Source of the DNA: Pseudonocardia oroxyli
Lineage (GTDB): Bacteria > Actinomycetota > Actinomycetes > Mycobacteriales > Pseudonocardiaceae
Direction of reading: 5' to 3'
Assembly (NCBI RefSeq): GCF_900102195.1
Contig: NZ_FNBE01000002.1
Span: 62,001 to 126,000 of the forward strand
Length of the DNA stretch: 64,000 nt
The translations under genes were made by a program, and so were the position numbers. Shown piece by piece: positions 49,063 to 56,709 of the stretch. Each line of letters opens with the position of its first letter. Within the stretch, counting starts at the first letter, position 1. The notes under the pieces are model-generated. The model was not told where the DNA came from and ran no database searches. It worked only from the letters and a program-made list of their open reading frames with translations.

Positions 49063-50447
49063 CCGCACCCACCCCCACCGCAACCGCCGCCGCCACACCG
49101 CCTGTCGCCCACGTCGCCGCGGCTGCCGCCCACCGTGATCCCCAGCGACTCGGCGAAGATCTCGTGGATGTCGACGACGTCGATGTCGCGTCGGTCCCCG
49201 GCCTCCGACAGCGGCCGCTCGGACCAGGGGCAGGCGCTGACGAGGGTGTCCACGCCCAGCTCGGCGGCGTGCCCGAGGCGCTTGTCGGAGATGGCCGCGG
49301 TGAGCTCCGGCTTCTCCACCGGCAACCCCCCGCCCCCACCGGAGCAGTAGGACCACTGGGTGACCCGGTCGACGTCGTGGAAGGTCAGACCGGGGATCGA
49401 CCGCAGCACGGTGCGGGGTGCCTCCCAGATGCCCTTGCGCTTGTTGAGCCTGCAGGGATCGTGGTAGGTGATCGTCTTCTCGACCGACTCGGTCGGCGTG
49501 AGCCTCCCCTGGGCGACGAGGTCGGCGAGCACCTCGACCACGAGCACGACCTCGATGTCGAACTCCGCGCCGAAGTACTTCGGGTAGTCCTCGGTGAAGC
49601 TGATGTAGTCGTGCGGGTCCAGCACGAGGACCCGCTTCGTGCCGGTGGCACGCCAGTTGTCGAGGTTGTGCCGCGCGAAGCGCTTGGCCTGGTCCACGTA
49701 GCCCATCTCGGCCGCCGGGCCGCCGCAACACCACTGCTCGCCCATCAGGCCGAACTCGTACCCGGCCTTCTGCAGGATCTGCGCGACGGCGCGGGGGACG
49801 GCCGTGCGGTAGAACGCGGCCTCGCAGTCGACGAAGAGGATGGTGTCCCCGCCGATGGGGATGTCGAGGCCCTCGGCCCAGTTGCGGACGTTCTCCTGGC
49901 TGATCTCGGTCTCGCCGAGGACCGGCTCGTGGGTCTTGTCGTTGGTGCGCTCGTTCCACGTCCTCCACTGCTCCTGGTGCACCCCGGACTCGACGGCGAG
50001 CGCCCGGACCGCCTTGACGACGTCCACGGTGCGGGTGCGGAACCGGTAGAAGTCACCGGTGAACAGGGTGTTCGGACAGCGCAGCTCGCACGCGCCGCAC
50101 TGGGTGCAGTTGACGTAGTCCGCGGCGATGTCGGCGACCTCGAGCTCGCCGCGCTCCATCGCGACGACGTTCGCGTGGAAGGCGGTCGGGGTCCACGACT
50201 CGTTGCGGGTCACCTGCATGACCGGGCAGACCTCGCGGCAGAACTTGTGGCCGGACGAGTAGCAGTTGTACGAGGCGTTGCGCCACTCCTCGACGAACTC
50301 GGCCGTGCGCCGGTCGGTGAGCTCCAGCGGCACGGGCCCGGCGACCGTCTCGGGGTAGTGCTCGAGCGCCGGATCGTTCCCCGGATCGCCCGGGGTGAAG
50401 GGCTTCTGTAGCGCATCGGGCGCAATGTCGGGTTCGAGCTGGGTCAC
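49059..50447 (-). CDS. (Fe-S)-binding oxidoreductase subunit (GlcF/HdrD-like, two CCG domains)
   Basis: A 462-residue electron-transfer protein. The ferredoxin region has CREVCP and CTQCGACELRCP for [4Fe-4S] clusters. Two CCG-type motifs follow: WCCGGPAAEMGY, and DPCR with YCSGGGGGLP (a Ser in place of the second Cys of CCG). It is the first gene of the minus-strand operon and starts at GTG 50447. The C-terminus is odd: after GDVGDRR it ends CGGGGCGGGGCG, a Cys-Gly tail not usual for the family. Divergent from the GntR gene, which probably controls the operon. Confidence 0.88.
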   Translation of the reverse strand: MTQLEPDIAPDALQKPFTPGDPGNDPALEHYPETVAGPVPLELTDRRTAEFVEEWRNASYNCYSSGHKFCREVCPVMQVTRNESWTPTAFHANVVAMERGELEVADIAADYVNCTQCGACELRCPNTLFTGDFYRFRTRTVDVVKAVRALAVESGVHQEQWRTWNERTNDKTHEPVLGETEISQENVRNWAEGLDIPIGGDTILFVDCEAAFYRTAVPRAVAQILQKAGYEFGLMGEQWCCGGPAAEMGYVDQAKRFARHNLDNWRATGTKRVLVLDPHDYISFTEDYPKYFGAEFDIEVVLVVEVLADLVAQGRLTPTESVEKTITYHDPCRLNKRKGIWEAPRTVLRSIPGLTFHDVDRVTQWSYCSGGGGGLPVEKPELTAAISDKRLGHAAELGVDTLVSACPWSERPLSEAGDRRDIDVVDIHEIFAESLGITVGGSRGDVGDRRCGGGGCGGGGCG

Positions 50448-50590
50448 GCAGCCTCCGTGGTGTGGTGGTGGTCACTCCGGCGGAAAAGCTATGAAATCAC
50501 ATCTCAAGGTTCTGTGCCTACCCTCGGGGGCGGGCGTGACAGACTCTCAACACCGATGTAATGCCCCGCTGTGCTCTGCAGGAGGTGTGC

Positions 50591-51388
50591 GTGCGGCTCC
50601 CCGCGGGCGACGCTCGGCGCGCCGTCTTCGCGCCCCTGGACGACGGGGCGATGCGCAGCGAGACCGTCGTCCGGCGGCTGGGCAGCGCGATCGCGCTCGG
50701 GATCATCGTCGACGGCGAGCAGCTGCCGTCGGAGCTGCAGCTCGCGGCCTCGCTGAACGTCTCCACCGTGACCCTGCGGGACGCGCTCAGCGACCTGCGG
50801 GCGCGCGGGCTCGTCGCCACCCGGCGCGGGCGCGGCGGCGGCAGCTTCGTCGTCGCCTCCCAGGAGGCCCTCACCGAGCTGTCCCGCGGCAGGCTGCGCG
50901 AGCTGGGCAGCACCGACCTGCGCGAGCTGGGCGACGTCCGCGCCGCCGTCTCCGGGGCCGCCGCCCGGCTGGCCGCCGAGCGGGCGTCGGACTCGGAGAT
51001 CGCGCGGCTGCGGGAGACGCTCGACCGGCTCGCGAGCGCCGAGGGCGGCACCGAGCAGCGCCGGATCGAGGGCCGCTGGTTCATCGACGTCGCCGCCGCG
51101 GCCCAGTCCGTGCGGCTGACCCGCGAGGAGATCGAGCTGCAGTTCGAGCTCGGCCAGCTGCTGTGGGGCACCGAGCGCACCCGCGCCGAGCTGGACCTGG
51201 CCCTGGCGGGGCACCGGCGGGTGGTCGACGCGATCGCGGCCCGAGACGGTGCCGCGGCCCGCGCCCGCACCGAGGAGCAGATCGCCGCCGTCACGTCCGG
51301 GCTGATCGAGGCCCACGTCCGCCTGACCCGGCAGGGGCACCGCCGCGCGGACCACACCGGCAGCTACCCCGAGGCGGCGGGCTCGTGA
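50591..51388 (+). CDS. GntR-family regulator (FCD/FadR type)
   Basis: A 265-residue regulator. The N-terminal winged helix reads LGIIVDGEQLPSELQLAASLNVSTVTLRDALSDLRARGLVATRRGRGGG; the helical FCD-like ligand domain follows. Start GTG 50591 has a perfect AGGAGG 6 nt upstream, which decides it over upstream in-frame codons. Divergent from the FeS/FAD operon by 143 bp; FCD regulators often respond to 2-hydroxy or carboxylic acids, which fits. Its stop overlaps the next gene (GTGA). Confidence 0.9.
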   Translation: MRLPAGDARRAVFAPLDDGAMRSETVVRRLGSAIALGIIVDGEQLPSELQLAASLNVSTVTLRDALSDLRARGLVATRRGRGGGSFVVASQEALTELSRGRLRELGSTDLRELGDVRAAVSGAAARLAAERASDSEIARLRETLDRLASAEGGTEQRRIEGRWFIDVAAAAQSVRLTREEIELQFELGQLLWGTERTRAELDLALAGHRRVVDAIAARDGAAARARTEEQIAAVTSGLIEAHVRLTRQGHRRADHTGSYPEAAGS

Positions 51389-52125
51389 GCGCCCCCGACC
51401 CCGTGAGCGGCGATGGTCGCCATGGCGACCATCGCCGCTCACGACCGGACTCCGCGGCGGACCAGGCGGCCGCGGTGATCGAGCGCGTCGTGGAGCGGGT
51501 GTTCCGGTCCGTCGCCGCGGTGCGGGACGACCTGGTGGCCGGCTACCGCGCGGCCGGTGGGCGGATGTGCGACTCGGACGTCACGGCGGTGCGGGAGGCG
51601 CTGATCGCACGGTTGGTGCGGGAGCGGTCCGTCGCCGTCGGGATGGGGGTGATCGTGGCGCCGGGGCTGCTCGTCGACCGTCCACTGCGGATGGAGTGGT
51701 GGCAGGCGGACACCGAGGCCGCGCCGGTGATGCTGGAGGTGGACCTCAACCCGGCGAGCGTGGGGTTCTACGACTACGCGGCCGCCGAGTGGTTCACGGT
51801 GCCCCGCCGGACCGGGCGCCGCCACGTCGTCGGGCCCTATGTGGACGTCCACGGCACCGACCGCTATCTACTCACCCTGACCCTGCCGGTGCTGGCGGAC
51901 GGGCGGTTCGTGGGGGTCGCGGGCGCGGACGTGCCGGTCGCGCGCTTCGAGACGCTGGTGCTGCGCGAGCTGGGGGACCTCGCCGCGGACGTCGTGGTGG
52001 TGAACGTCGAGGACCGCGTGGTCCTCTCGACGAGCCCGCGCTGGCTGGTGGGCGACCGGGCCGTCCTGACCGACGCACCCTGTCGCGCCCTCGACGAGCC
52101 GGACTGGCGCGTCGTCGTCACCTGA
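51385..52125 (+). CDS. Cytoplasmic cache (PDC)-domain protein coupled to the GntR regulator
   Basis: A 246-residue protein. The core (about residues 30-245) is a PDC/cache sensor fold: VERVFRSVAAVRDDLVAGY, a WWQAD segment, LNPASVGFYDYAAAEWF, VVGPYVDVHGTDRYLLTLTLPVLADGRFVGVAGADV. It has no TM or signal peptide, so it senses a cytoplasmic ligand. GTG 51385 overlaps the regulator stop. Residues 7-20 are encoded by a family-A repeat, so the true start may be GTG 51476 after the repeat; the coupled start is used here. It may modulate the GntR protein. Confidence 0.75.
   Translation: MSAPDPVSGDGRHGDHRRSRPDSAADQAAAVIERVVERVFRSVAAVRDDLVAGYRAAGGRMCDSDVTAVREALIARLVRERSVAVGMGVIVAPGLLVDRPLRMEWWQADTEAAPVMLEVDLNPASVGFYDYAAAEWFTVPRRTGRRHVVGPYVDVHGTDRYLLTLTLPVLADGRFVGVAGADVPVARFETLVLRELGDLAADVVVVNVEDRVVLSTSPRWLVGDRAVLTDAPCRALDEPDWRVVVT
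51403..51442. repeat. Family-A palindromic repeat, copy A6 (in the 5' end of the cache-protein gene)
   Basis: A perfect 18-bp stem GTGAGCGGCGATGGTCGC with loop CATG. It lies 18 bp into the annotated cache-protein frame, on a codon boundary, in the same reading frame used in copies A1 and A4. Confidence 0.85.
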
Positions 52126-52138
52126 CGGGAGACACGGT

Positions 52139-52180
52139 CGTGCGTGGTAAGTGGTGCTCTGGCACCACTTACCACGCACG
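52139..52180. terminator. Perfect hairpin between convergent genes
   Basis: CGTGCGTGGTAAGTGGTGC and its exact complement (19 bp) around loop TCTG. It lies between the cache-protein gene and the convergent small secreted-protein gene. Confidence 0.75.
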
Positions 52181-52193
52181 GGCGGCGGAGCCG

Positions 52194-52463
52194 CTAGTCG
52201 AGGGGGCCGTTGAGCAGGCCACCCACGGGGCCCTCGACGAAGCGCGGGTCGGGGGTCGGGAACTCGGTCTCGACGCCGTCGGCACCGCTGGGGCCGTTGC
52301 CGTTGCTCGCGTCCATGAACTGCGCGACGAGCTGCTCGGCGGTCGCCAGGGTGGCGGTCGCGCCCTGCGTCGGCGGCTGGGTGTCCTCGGCCGCCAGGGC
52401 GGTGCCGGCGACGAACGGGATGGCGGCCATGCCGAGGGCGGCGCCGCAGATGATGGTCCTCAT
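52194..52463 (-). CDS. Small secreted protein at the end of a molybdenum hydroxylase operon
   Basis: An 89-residue protein with a clear signal peptide (MRTIICGAALGMAAIPFVAGTALA, cleavage after ALA) and a short acidic mature part (ATLATAEQLVAQFMDASNG, PRFVEGPVGGLLNGPLD). No Cys or heme motif in the mature part. It starts 2 bp after the FeS-subunit stop, so it is likely co-translated with an enzyme whose large subunit is Tat-exported. Family unknown. Confidence 0.7.
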   Translation of the reverse strand: MRTIICGAALGMAAIPFVAGTALAAEDTQPPTQGATATLATAEQLVAQFMDASNGNGPSGADGVETEFPTPDPRFVEGPVGGLLNGPLD

Positions 52464-52465
52464 GG

Positions 52466-52936
52466 TCACATCTCCTCCGCGCCGGCCTTGATGGCCTCGC
52501 GGATCCGGTTGTAGGTGCCGCAACGGCAGATGTTGCGGATCTCCTCGATGGCCGCGTCGTCGACGTCGCGGCCCTCCTTGCGGCACTGCTCCACCTTGGC
52601 GACGGCGGCCATGATCTGGCCCGGCTGGCAGAAGCCGCACTGGGCGACGTCCATGTCGATCCAGGCCTGCTGCATGGGGTGGAGCTTGTCGCCGTCGGCC
52701 AGGCCCTCGATCGTGGTGATCTCGTCGGACTCCTTGATGTCGGAGACCGGCACGGAGCACGGGTTGAAGGCCTGGCCGTTGATGTGGCTGGTGCACGCCT
52801 TGCAGACGTTGATGCCGCAGCCGTACTTCGGGCCGGTGACGCCGAGCAGGTCCCGGATCACCCAGAGCAGGCGGACGTCGTCCTCGGCCTCGACCGTGAC
52901 CTTCTCGCCGTTGAGGTGCAGGGTGCGCGTAGGCAT
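52466..52936 (-). CDS. (2Fe-2S)-binding subunit, isoquinoline 1-oxidoreductase alpha type
   Basis: A 156-residue two-cluster subunit. Seen: GCGINVCKACTSHING (Lys replaces the usual Gly before A-C), PCS, then CGFCQPGQIMAA and ICRCGTYNRIREAI. CQPG and CRCGTY are the forms found in IorA-like partners of single-chain exported large subunits. No FAD subunit gene lies nearby, as is typical of this class. It follows the large-subunit gene by 3 bp and starts at ATG 52936. It has no signal peptide and would be exported piggyback. Confidence 0.9.
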   Translation of the reverse strand: MPTRTLHLNGEKVTVEAEDDVRLLWVIRDLLGVTGPKYGCGINVCKACTSHINGQAFNPCSVPVSDIKESDEITTIEGLADGDKLHPMQQAWIDMDVAQCGFCQPGQIMAAVAKVEQCRKEGRDVDDAAIEEIRNICRCGTYNRIREAIKAGAEEM

Positions 52937-52939
52937 GGG

Positions 52940-55291
52940 TCAGCCTCCGTAGGTGTAGCGCAGGCCGTCGACCGGCGACTCGGGGATCGGGGGCACGAGC
53001 GGCTTCGGCTCGAACGGGAACGGGTCGAGGTGGTTGATCGGGAAGTACGTCGGGACCTTGCCGACGGCCTTGGCGTACGCGTTCGCGATCGCGCCGCAGG
53101 TCGCGGCCACCGCGGCCTCCCCGGCGCCGCCGGGCTCGTCGGCCTGGTCGTCCGGCTCGACGATGATGATGTTCAGCTCCGGCGGGGTGTTCCACTGCCG
53201 CGTGTAGAAGTAGTTGTCCCAGCTGGCCTCGACGAAGTGCCCGTCGGTGAGGTGCAGGCTGGAGGTGAGGATCAACGCGATGGCGTCGTTGATCCCGCCC
53301 ATCATCTGGGCCTCGATGCCCTTGGGGTTGATCACCAGGCCGGCGTCGATCGCGAAGGTCACCTTGGTGACGCGCGGGCCGGTGACGCCCTCGCGGATCT
53401 TCCGGTTCACCGTCTCGGGGCGGCAGTCGATCTCCACCAGCGCCGCGGTGACGCCCTTGTACTCGTGGTGGATGCCCAGGCCCTGCGCGGTGCCGTTCTT
53501 CATCGACCGGCCCCAGCGGCCCTGCTTCGCCACGGCGTCGAGCACCCCGCGGATGCGGTCGCTGCGGGCGAACTCGCGGCGGAACTCGTAGGCGTCGCGG
53601 CCCATCTTGTTCGCGAGCTGGTCGGTGACGACCTCGCGCGCGGTGGTGACGTCCGGGGAGTAGACGTTGCGCATCGACGAGGTGTTGAAGCGCATGTCCA
53701 CCTCGTTGAGCATGCGGGTGGACACCCCGAAGTTGTACGGGTTCGCCTGGGTGAGCTCGAAGATCGACTCGGCGAACGTGAGGTTGCCGCCCGGGGCCTT
53801 CGCGCCCGCCGCGGTGATGGCGTCACCGAGGCCGTGGGTGAAGTCGGTGGAGACGCTGGTGTGGCGCTGCTCGAAGGACAGCACCGAGTCCTTGGTGACC
53901 GTGGCCCGCACCCGGGAGGTGCACATGCCGTGGACCCGGCCCTGGCGCGAGTCGTCCGCGCGGGTCCACATCAGCTTGACGGGCTTGCCCATCGCCTGGG
54001 AGACCTCGGCGGCCTCGAGCGCGGCGTCGAAGAAGAGCTTGCGGCCGAAGGACCCGCCGCCCTGGACGACGTGCACGGTGACCGCGTTCTGCGGCAGGCC
54101 CAGCTTCTTCGCGATCGCCGCCTGCGCGGTGACCGGGTTCTTCATCGGGCCCCAGATCGTGGCGCTGTCGCTGCGCACGTCCGCGATGGCGGAGTTGGGC
54201 TCGAGCGAGCTGTTGCTCTTGAAGTAGAAGGTGAACGAGCCCTCGACGGTCTCGACCGCGCCCGCCGGCACGACCAGCGGCAGCTCCGCGGCCTTGAGCT
54301 TGGCGAGGATGGTCTCGTCGCTCTCGCCGTGCACCGTGCCGTCGTTCCAGGACACCTGCAGGGCGCGGACGCCGTCGATGGCCTGGCCGAAGGTCTGCGC
54401 CCGGACCGCGACGCCGGTGGACACGACCTCCACGTCGGTGATGCCGGGCATCGCGCGGACCTGCTTGAGGTTCTCGACGTCGTCCGGGGTGCCGTTGAGG
54501 TCGGGCGCCCGGCAGATCACGGTCGGCAGGGCGTCGGGGATCTTCAGGTCGTTCACGAAGGACTTGCGCCCGGTGACGATGTCCCGGGCGTCGGTCTTCG
54601 TCTGCGGCTTGCCGATGATCGTGAAGTCCTCGCGGGGCTTCAGGACGACGTCGACGGCCTGGTCGACCGCGCTCGAGGCGGGCTCGGTCAGGTCCCCGAT
54701 CGGCAGGGCGTTGCCGAGGGTGTCGGTGATCAGGCCCTTGCGCGCGGTCAGCGTGCGCACGTCCTGGTTGAGGATCTGCGCGGCCGCGTCGAGCAGGCGC
54801 ATCTGGGCCAGCGCCGCCGCGACCCGGATCGGGGTGTAGGTGGTGAAGGTGGTGCTCGACCCGCCGGTGATCTGGTTGAACAGCAGTTCGGGGCGGGCGT
54901 CGGCCAGGGTGACCTGCACCTGGTCGACGTCGAGGCCCATCTCCTCCGCGATGATCATCTGCGTCGAGGTGATGATGCCCTGACCGTTGTCGGACCGGGG
55001 GAGCGCGAAGGACACGGTGCCGTCGCGGTTCACCTCGACCCGGATCAGGTTCGCCGTGGGGCGCGAGGCGTCCCGCAGCAGGTCGAGGAGGTCGTAGGCC
55101 TCGGGGGGCTGCGGCGCGGACGTGATCGGGGCGGCCGTGGCGCTCGGACCGCCGAAGATCTCCTGGCGGGTCAGCTCGGCGGCCACGACGAGCGTCGGGG
55201 CCGCGACCAGGTAGCCGAGGAACTTGCGCCGACCGACCGGGGCGCGGAGGCCCTCTCTCTTGGGCGGGGGCGCGACGCGATGCTGGGCCAT
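52940..55291 (-). CDS. Tat-exported molybdenum-binding subunit, isoquinoline 1-oxidoreductase beta (IorB) type
   Basis: A 783-residue Mo subunit. The Tat signal GRRKFLGYLVAAPTLVVAA begins at residue 20. Further motifs: ALPRSDNGQGIITSTQMIIAEEMGLD, ITGGSSTTFTTYTP, VVQGGGSFGRK (Mo site) and GGAGEAAVAA with the catalytic Glu. This family acts outside the membrane on N-heterocycles or aldehydes and usually passes electrons to cytochrome c. No cytochrome gene is present here. Start ATG 55291. Operon order: large subunit, FeS subunit, small secreted protein. Confidence 0.9.
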   Translation of the reverse strand: MAQHRVAPPPKREGLRAPVGRRKFLGYLVAAPTLVVAAELTRQEIFGGPSATAAPITSAPQPPEAYDLLDLLRDASRPTANLIRVEVNRDGTVSFALPRSDNGQGIITSTQMIIAEEMGLDVDQVQVTLADARPELLFNQITGGSSTTFTTYTPIRVAAALAQMRLLDAAAQILNQDVRTLTARKGLITDTLGNALPIGDLTEPASSAVDQAVDVVLKPREDFTIIGKPQTKTDARDIVTGRKSFVNDLKIPDALPTVICRAPDLNGTPDDVENLKQVRAMPGITDVEVVSTGVAVRAQTFGQAIDGVRALQVSWNDGTVHGESDETILAKLKAAELPLVVPAGAVETVEGSFTFYFKSNSSLEPNSAIADVRSDSATIWGPMKNPVTAQAAIAKKLGLPQNAVTVHVVQGGGSFGRKLFFDAALEAAEVSQAMGKPVKLMWTRADDSRQGRVHGMCTSRVRATVTKDSVLSFEQRHTSVSTDFTHGLGDAITAAGAKAPGGNLTFAESIFELTQANPYNFGVSTRMLNEVDMRFNTSSMRNVYSPDVTTAREVVTDQLANKMGRDAYEFRREFARSDRIRGVLDAVAKQGRWGRSMKNGTAQGLGIHHEYKGVTAALVEIDCRPETVNRKIREGVTGPRVTKVTFAIDAGLVINPKGIEAQMMGGINDAIALILTSSLHLTDGHFVEASWDNYFYTRQWNTPPELNIIIVEPDDQADEPGGAGEAAVAATCGAIANAYAKAVGKVPTYFPINHLDPFPFEPKPLVPPIPESPVDGLRYTYGG

Positions 55292-55467
55292 TCGGGGTCC
55301 TCTTCGTCGGGGACGATCCCGGGGTCTGCTTGGGGAGCGGTTGTCCGGGTTTCTTGCGCCGCCAACGACGAGGAGGTTCGACGGTTGCGTGACGGACCGT
55401 CGAGGAAATGTCGGTCGTGCGCCCCGCACGGATCGTGACTTCGCAGCTCAGCGAACTGAAGGGCAGG

Positions 55468-55499
55468 CTACCCTGACCCGCATCTGCGGGTCAGGGTAG
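55468..55499. terminator. Hairpin between the IorB-type gene and the oxygenase gene
   Basis: CTACCCTGACCCGC pairs perfectly with GCGGGTCAGGGTAG (14 bp) around loop ATCT. It lies in the 290-bp gap 55292-55581, downstream of the 2OG oxygenase gene and upstream of the hydroxylase operon, both minus strand. The remainder of the gap should hold the hydroxylase promoter; I see no clear motif. Confidence 0.65.
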
Positions 55500-55581
55500 G
55501 GCTGCGCTGCTCATCTGCGGGACAGGGTGCGGGCCGGGGCTCCACTCCATCGAGTGAGGCGTGTCGGTGCGTGCGACCTGG

Positions 55582-56628
55582 TCAAAGGGTGAGTGGGCCA
55601 CCCAGGCGGGACGCCTCCCGGGTGGCGTTCGTGGCCAGCGTGCCGCCGCGGCTCGCGGCGAGCTTCGCCGCGAGGTGCTCGCCGACCGTGACCGCCTCGT
55701 AGAGGGCCGGGTGGTCGGCGTCGACGCACGTCGGGAGGGGGGCGATGACGGCGTCGACGTTGCCGTCGTGGAAGAAGGCCGCGGAGCGGCGCGGGACCAG
55801 CACGCCGTCGACGCGCGGCGCCGCGACCCGGTGCATCGTGGAGATCCAGCGGTCGTTGGTCCAGCGCGCGAGGGCGTCCCCGAGGTTGACCAGCAGGGCG
55901 CCGGGGGCGGGCTGGACGGGCTGCCAGGCGCCCTCGTCGTCGAGGATCTCCAGGCCCGGCACCGCGTCCGCCCAGAGCACCGTGACGATGCCGTAGTCGG
56001 TGTGCGCGCCCATGCCGACCTGGTCGGCCTCCAGCTCGACGTCCGCGGCGGGGAGTCGGTAGTTGATCATGCGCAGGACGTCGATCGAATGGTCGGTGAA
56101 GGATGTCAGGCCCTCGTCGCCGAGACCGAGGGCGCGGCCGAAGACCCGGGTCATGGCGCGGGCGACGCGACCCGCCTCGGCGAACCACGCCTCCACGGCC
56201 TCGCGGAAGCCGGGGACGGCGGGCCAGACGTTCGTCCCGTAGCCCGCCTCCGAGAGGTCGAGGTCGGCGAACGAGGCCGCTTCGGTGCCGACGTTGAACG
56301 CCTCGAACAGGTCCGCCGCGCTCGTCAGGCCGAGGCTGTTGGCCAGCGACTCGCCCTTCGGCGGGGTGTAGCCGCGGTTCACGCCGGGCGGGCAGCGGTA
56401 GGCGGCCTTGGCTGCGGGGTCGGTGGCGAAGAAGGCGTCCGTGGCCGCGGTGAACGCCGCGAGGGTCTCCGCCGGGATCCCGTGCCCCACGACCTGCATG
56501 AACCCGACGGTCCGGGCGGCCCGGTCGACCGCCGCGGCGACCCCGTCCGGGTCGGTGCCGTCGAGGTACGGGGCGAGGTCGATGATCGGGACGTCGAGGA
56601 CGCCGTTCGTGGTCCGGGCGACCGACAT
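55582..56628 (-). CDS. 2-oxoglutarate/Fe(II)-dependent oxygenase (isopenicillin N synthase-like)
   Basis: A 348-residue enzyme of the IPNS/2OG oxygenase family. Seen: N-terminal DIOX_N (VPIIDLAPYLDG, TVGFMQVVGHGIP), then the iron facial triad HTDYG (His, Asp) and STMHRVAAP (distal His), with RRSAAFFHDGN near the 2OG-binding Arg/Ser. The substrate is unknown; relatives hydroxylate small molecules or uracil/thymine-type bases. Start ATG 56628 follows AAGGAG. It is divergent from an XRE-cupin regulator with a palindromic operator in between. Confidence 0.88.
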   Translation of the reverse strand: MSVARTTNGVLDVPIIDLAPYLDGTDPDGVAAAVDRAARTVGFMQVVGHGIPAETLAAFTAATDAFFATDPAAKAAYRCPPGVNRGYTPPKGESLANSLGLTSAADLFEAFNVGTEAASFADLDLSEAGYGTNVWPAVPGFREAVEAWFAEAGRVARAMTRVFGRALGLGDEGLTSFTDHSIDVLRMINYRLPAADVELEADQVGMGAHTDYGIVTVLWADAVPGLEILDDEGAWQPVQPAPGALLVNLGDALARWTNDRWISTMHRVAAPRVDGVLVPRRSAAFFHDGNVDAVIAPLPTCVDADHPALYEAVTVGEHLAAKLAASRGGTLATNATREASRLGGPLTL

Positions 56629-56666
56629 GGCTGCAGCTCCTTGCCGTGAATGATTGCTAGCAACTA

Positions 56667-56684
56667 TCGTTCCGTACAGAACGA
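56667..56684. promoter_or_regulatory. Predicted operator in the oxygenase/regulator divergent promoter
   Basis: TCGTTCCGTACAGAACGA is an 18-bp palindrome with a single mismatched pair, centred on GTAC. It lies 39 bp before the oxygenase start and 26 bp before the regulator start. It is the likely binding site of the XRE-cupin protein, giving autoregulation and control of the oxygenase. Confidence 0.55.
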
Positions 56685-56709
56685 CTGTCAAGAGCTGTCA
56701 GGAGGTCCG

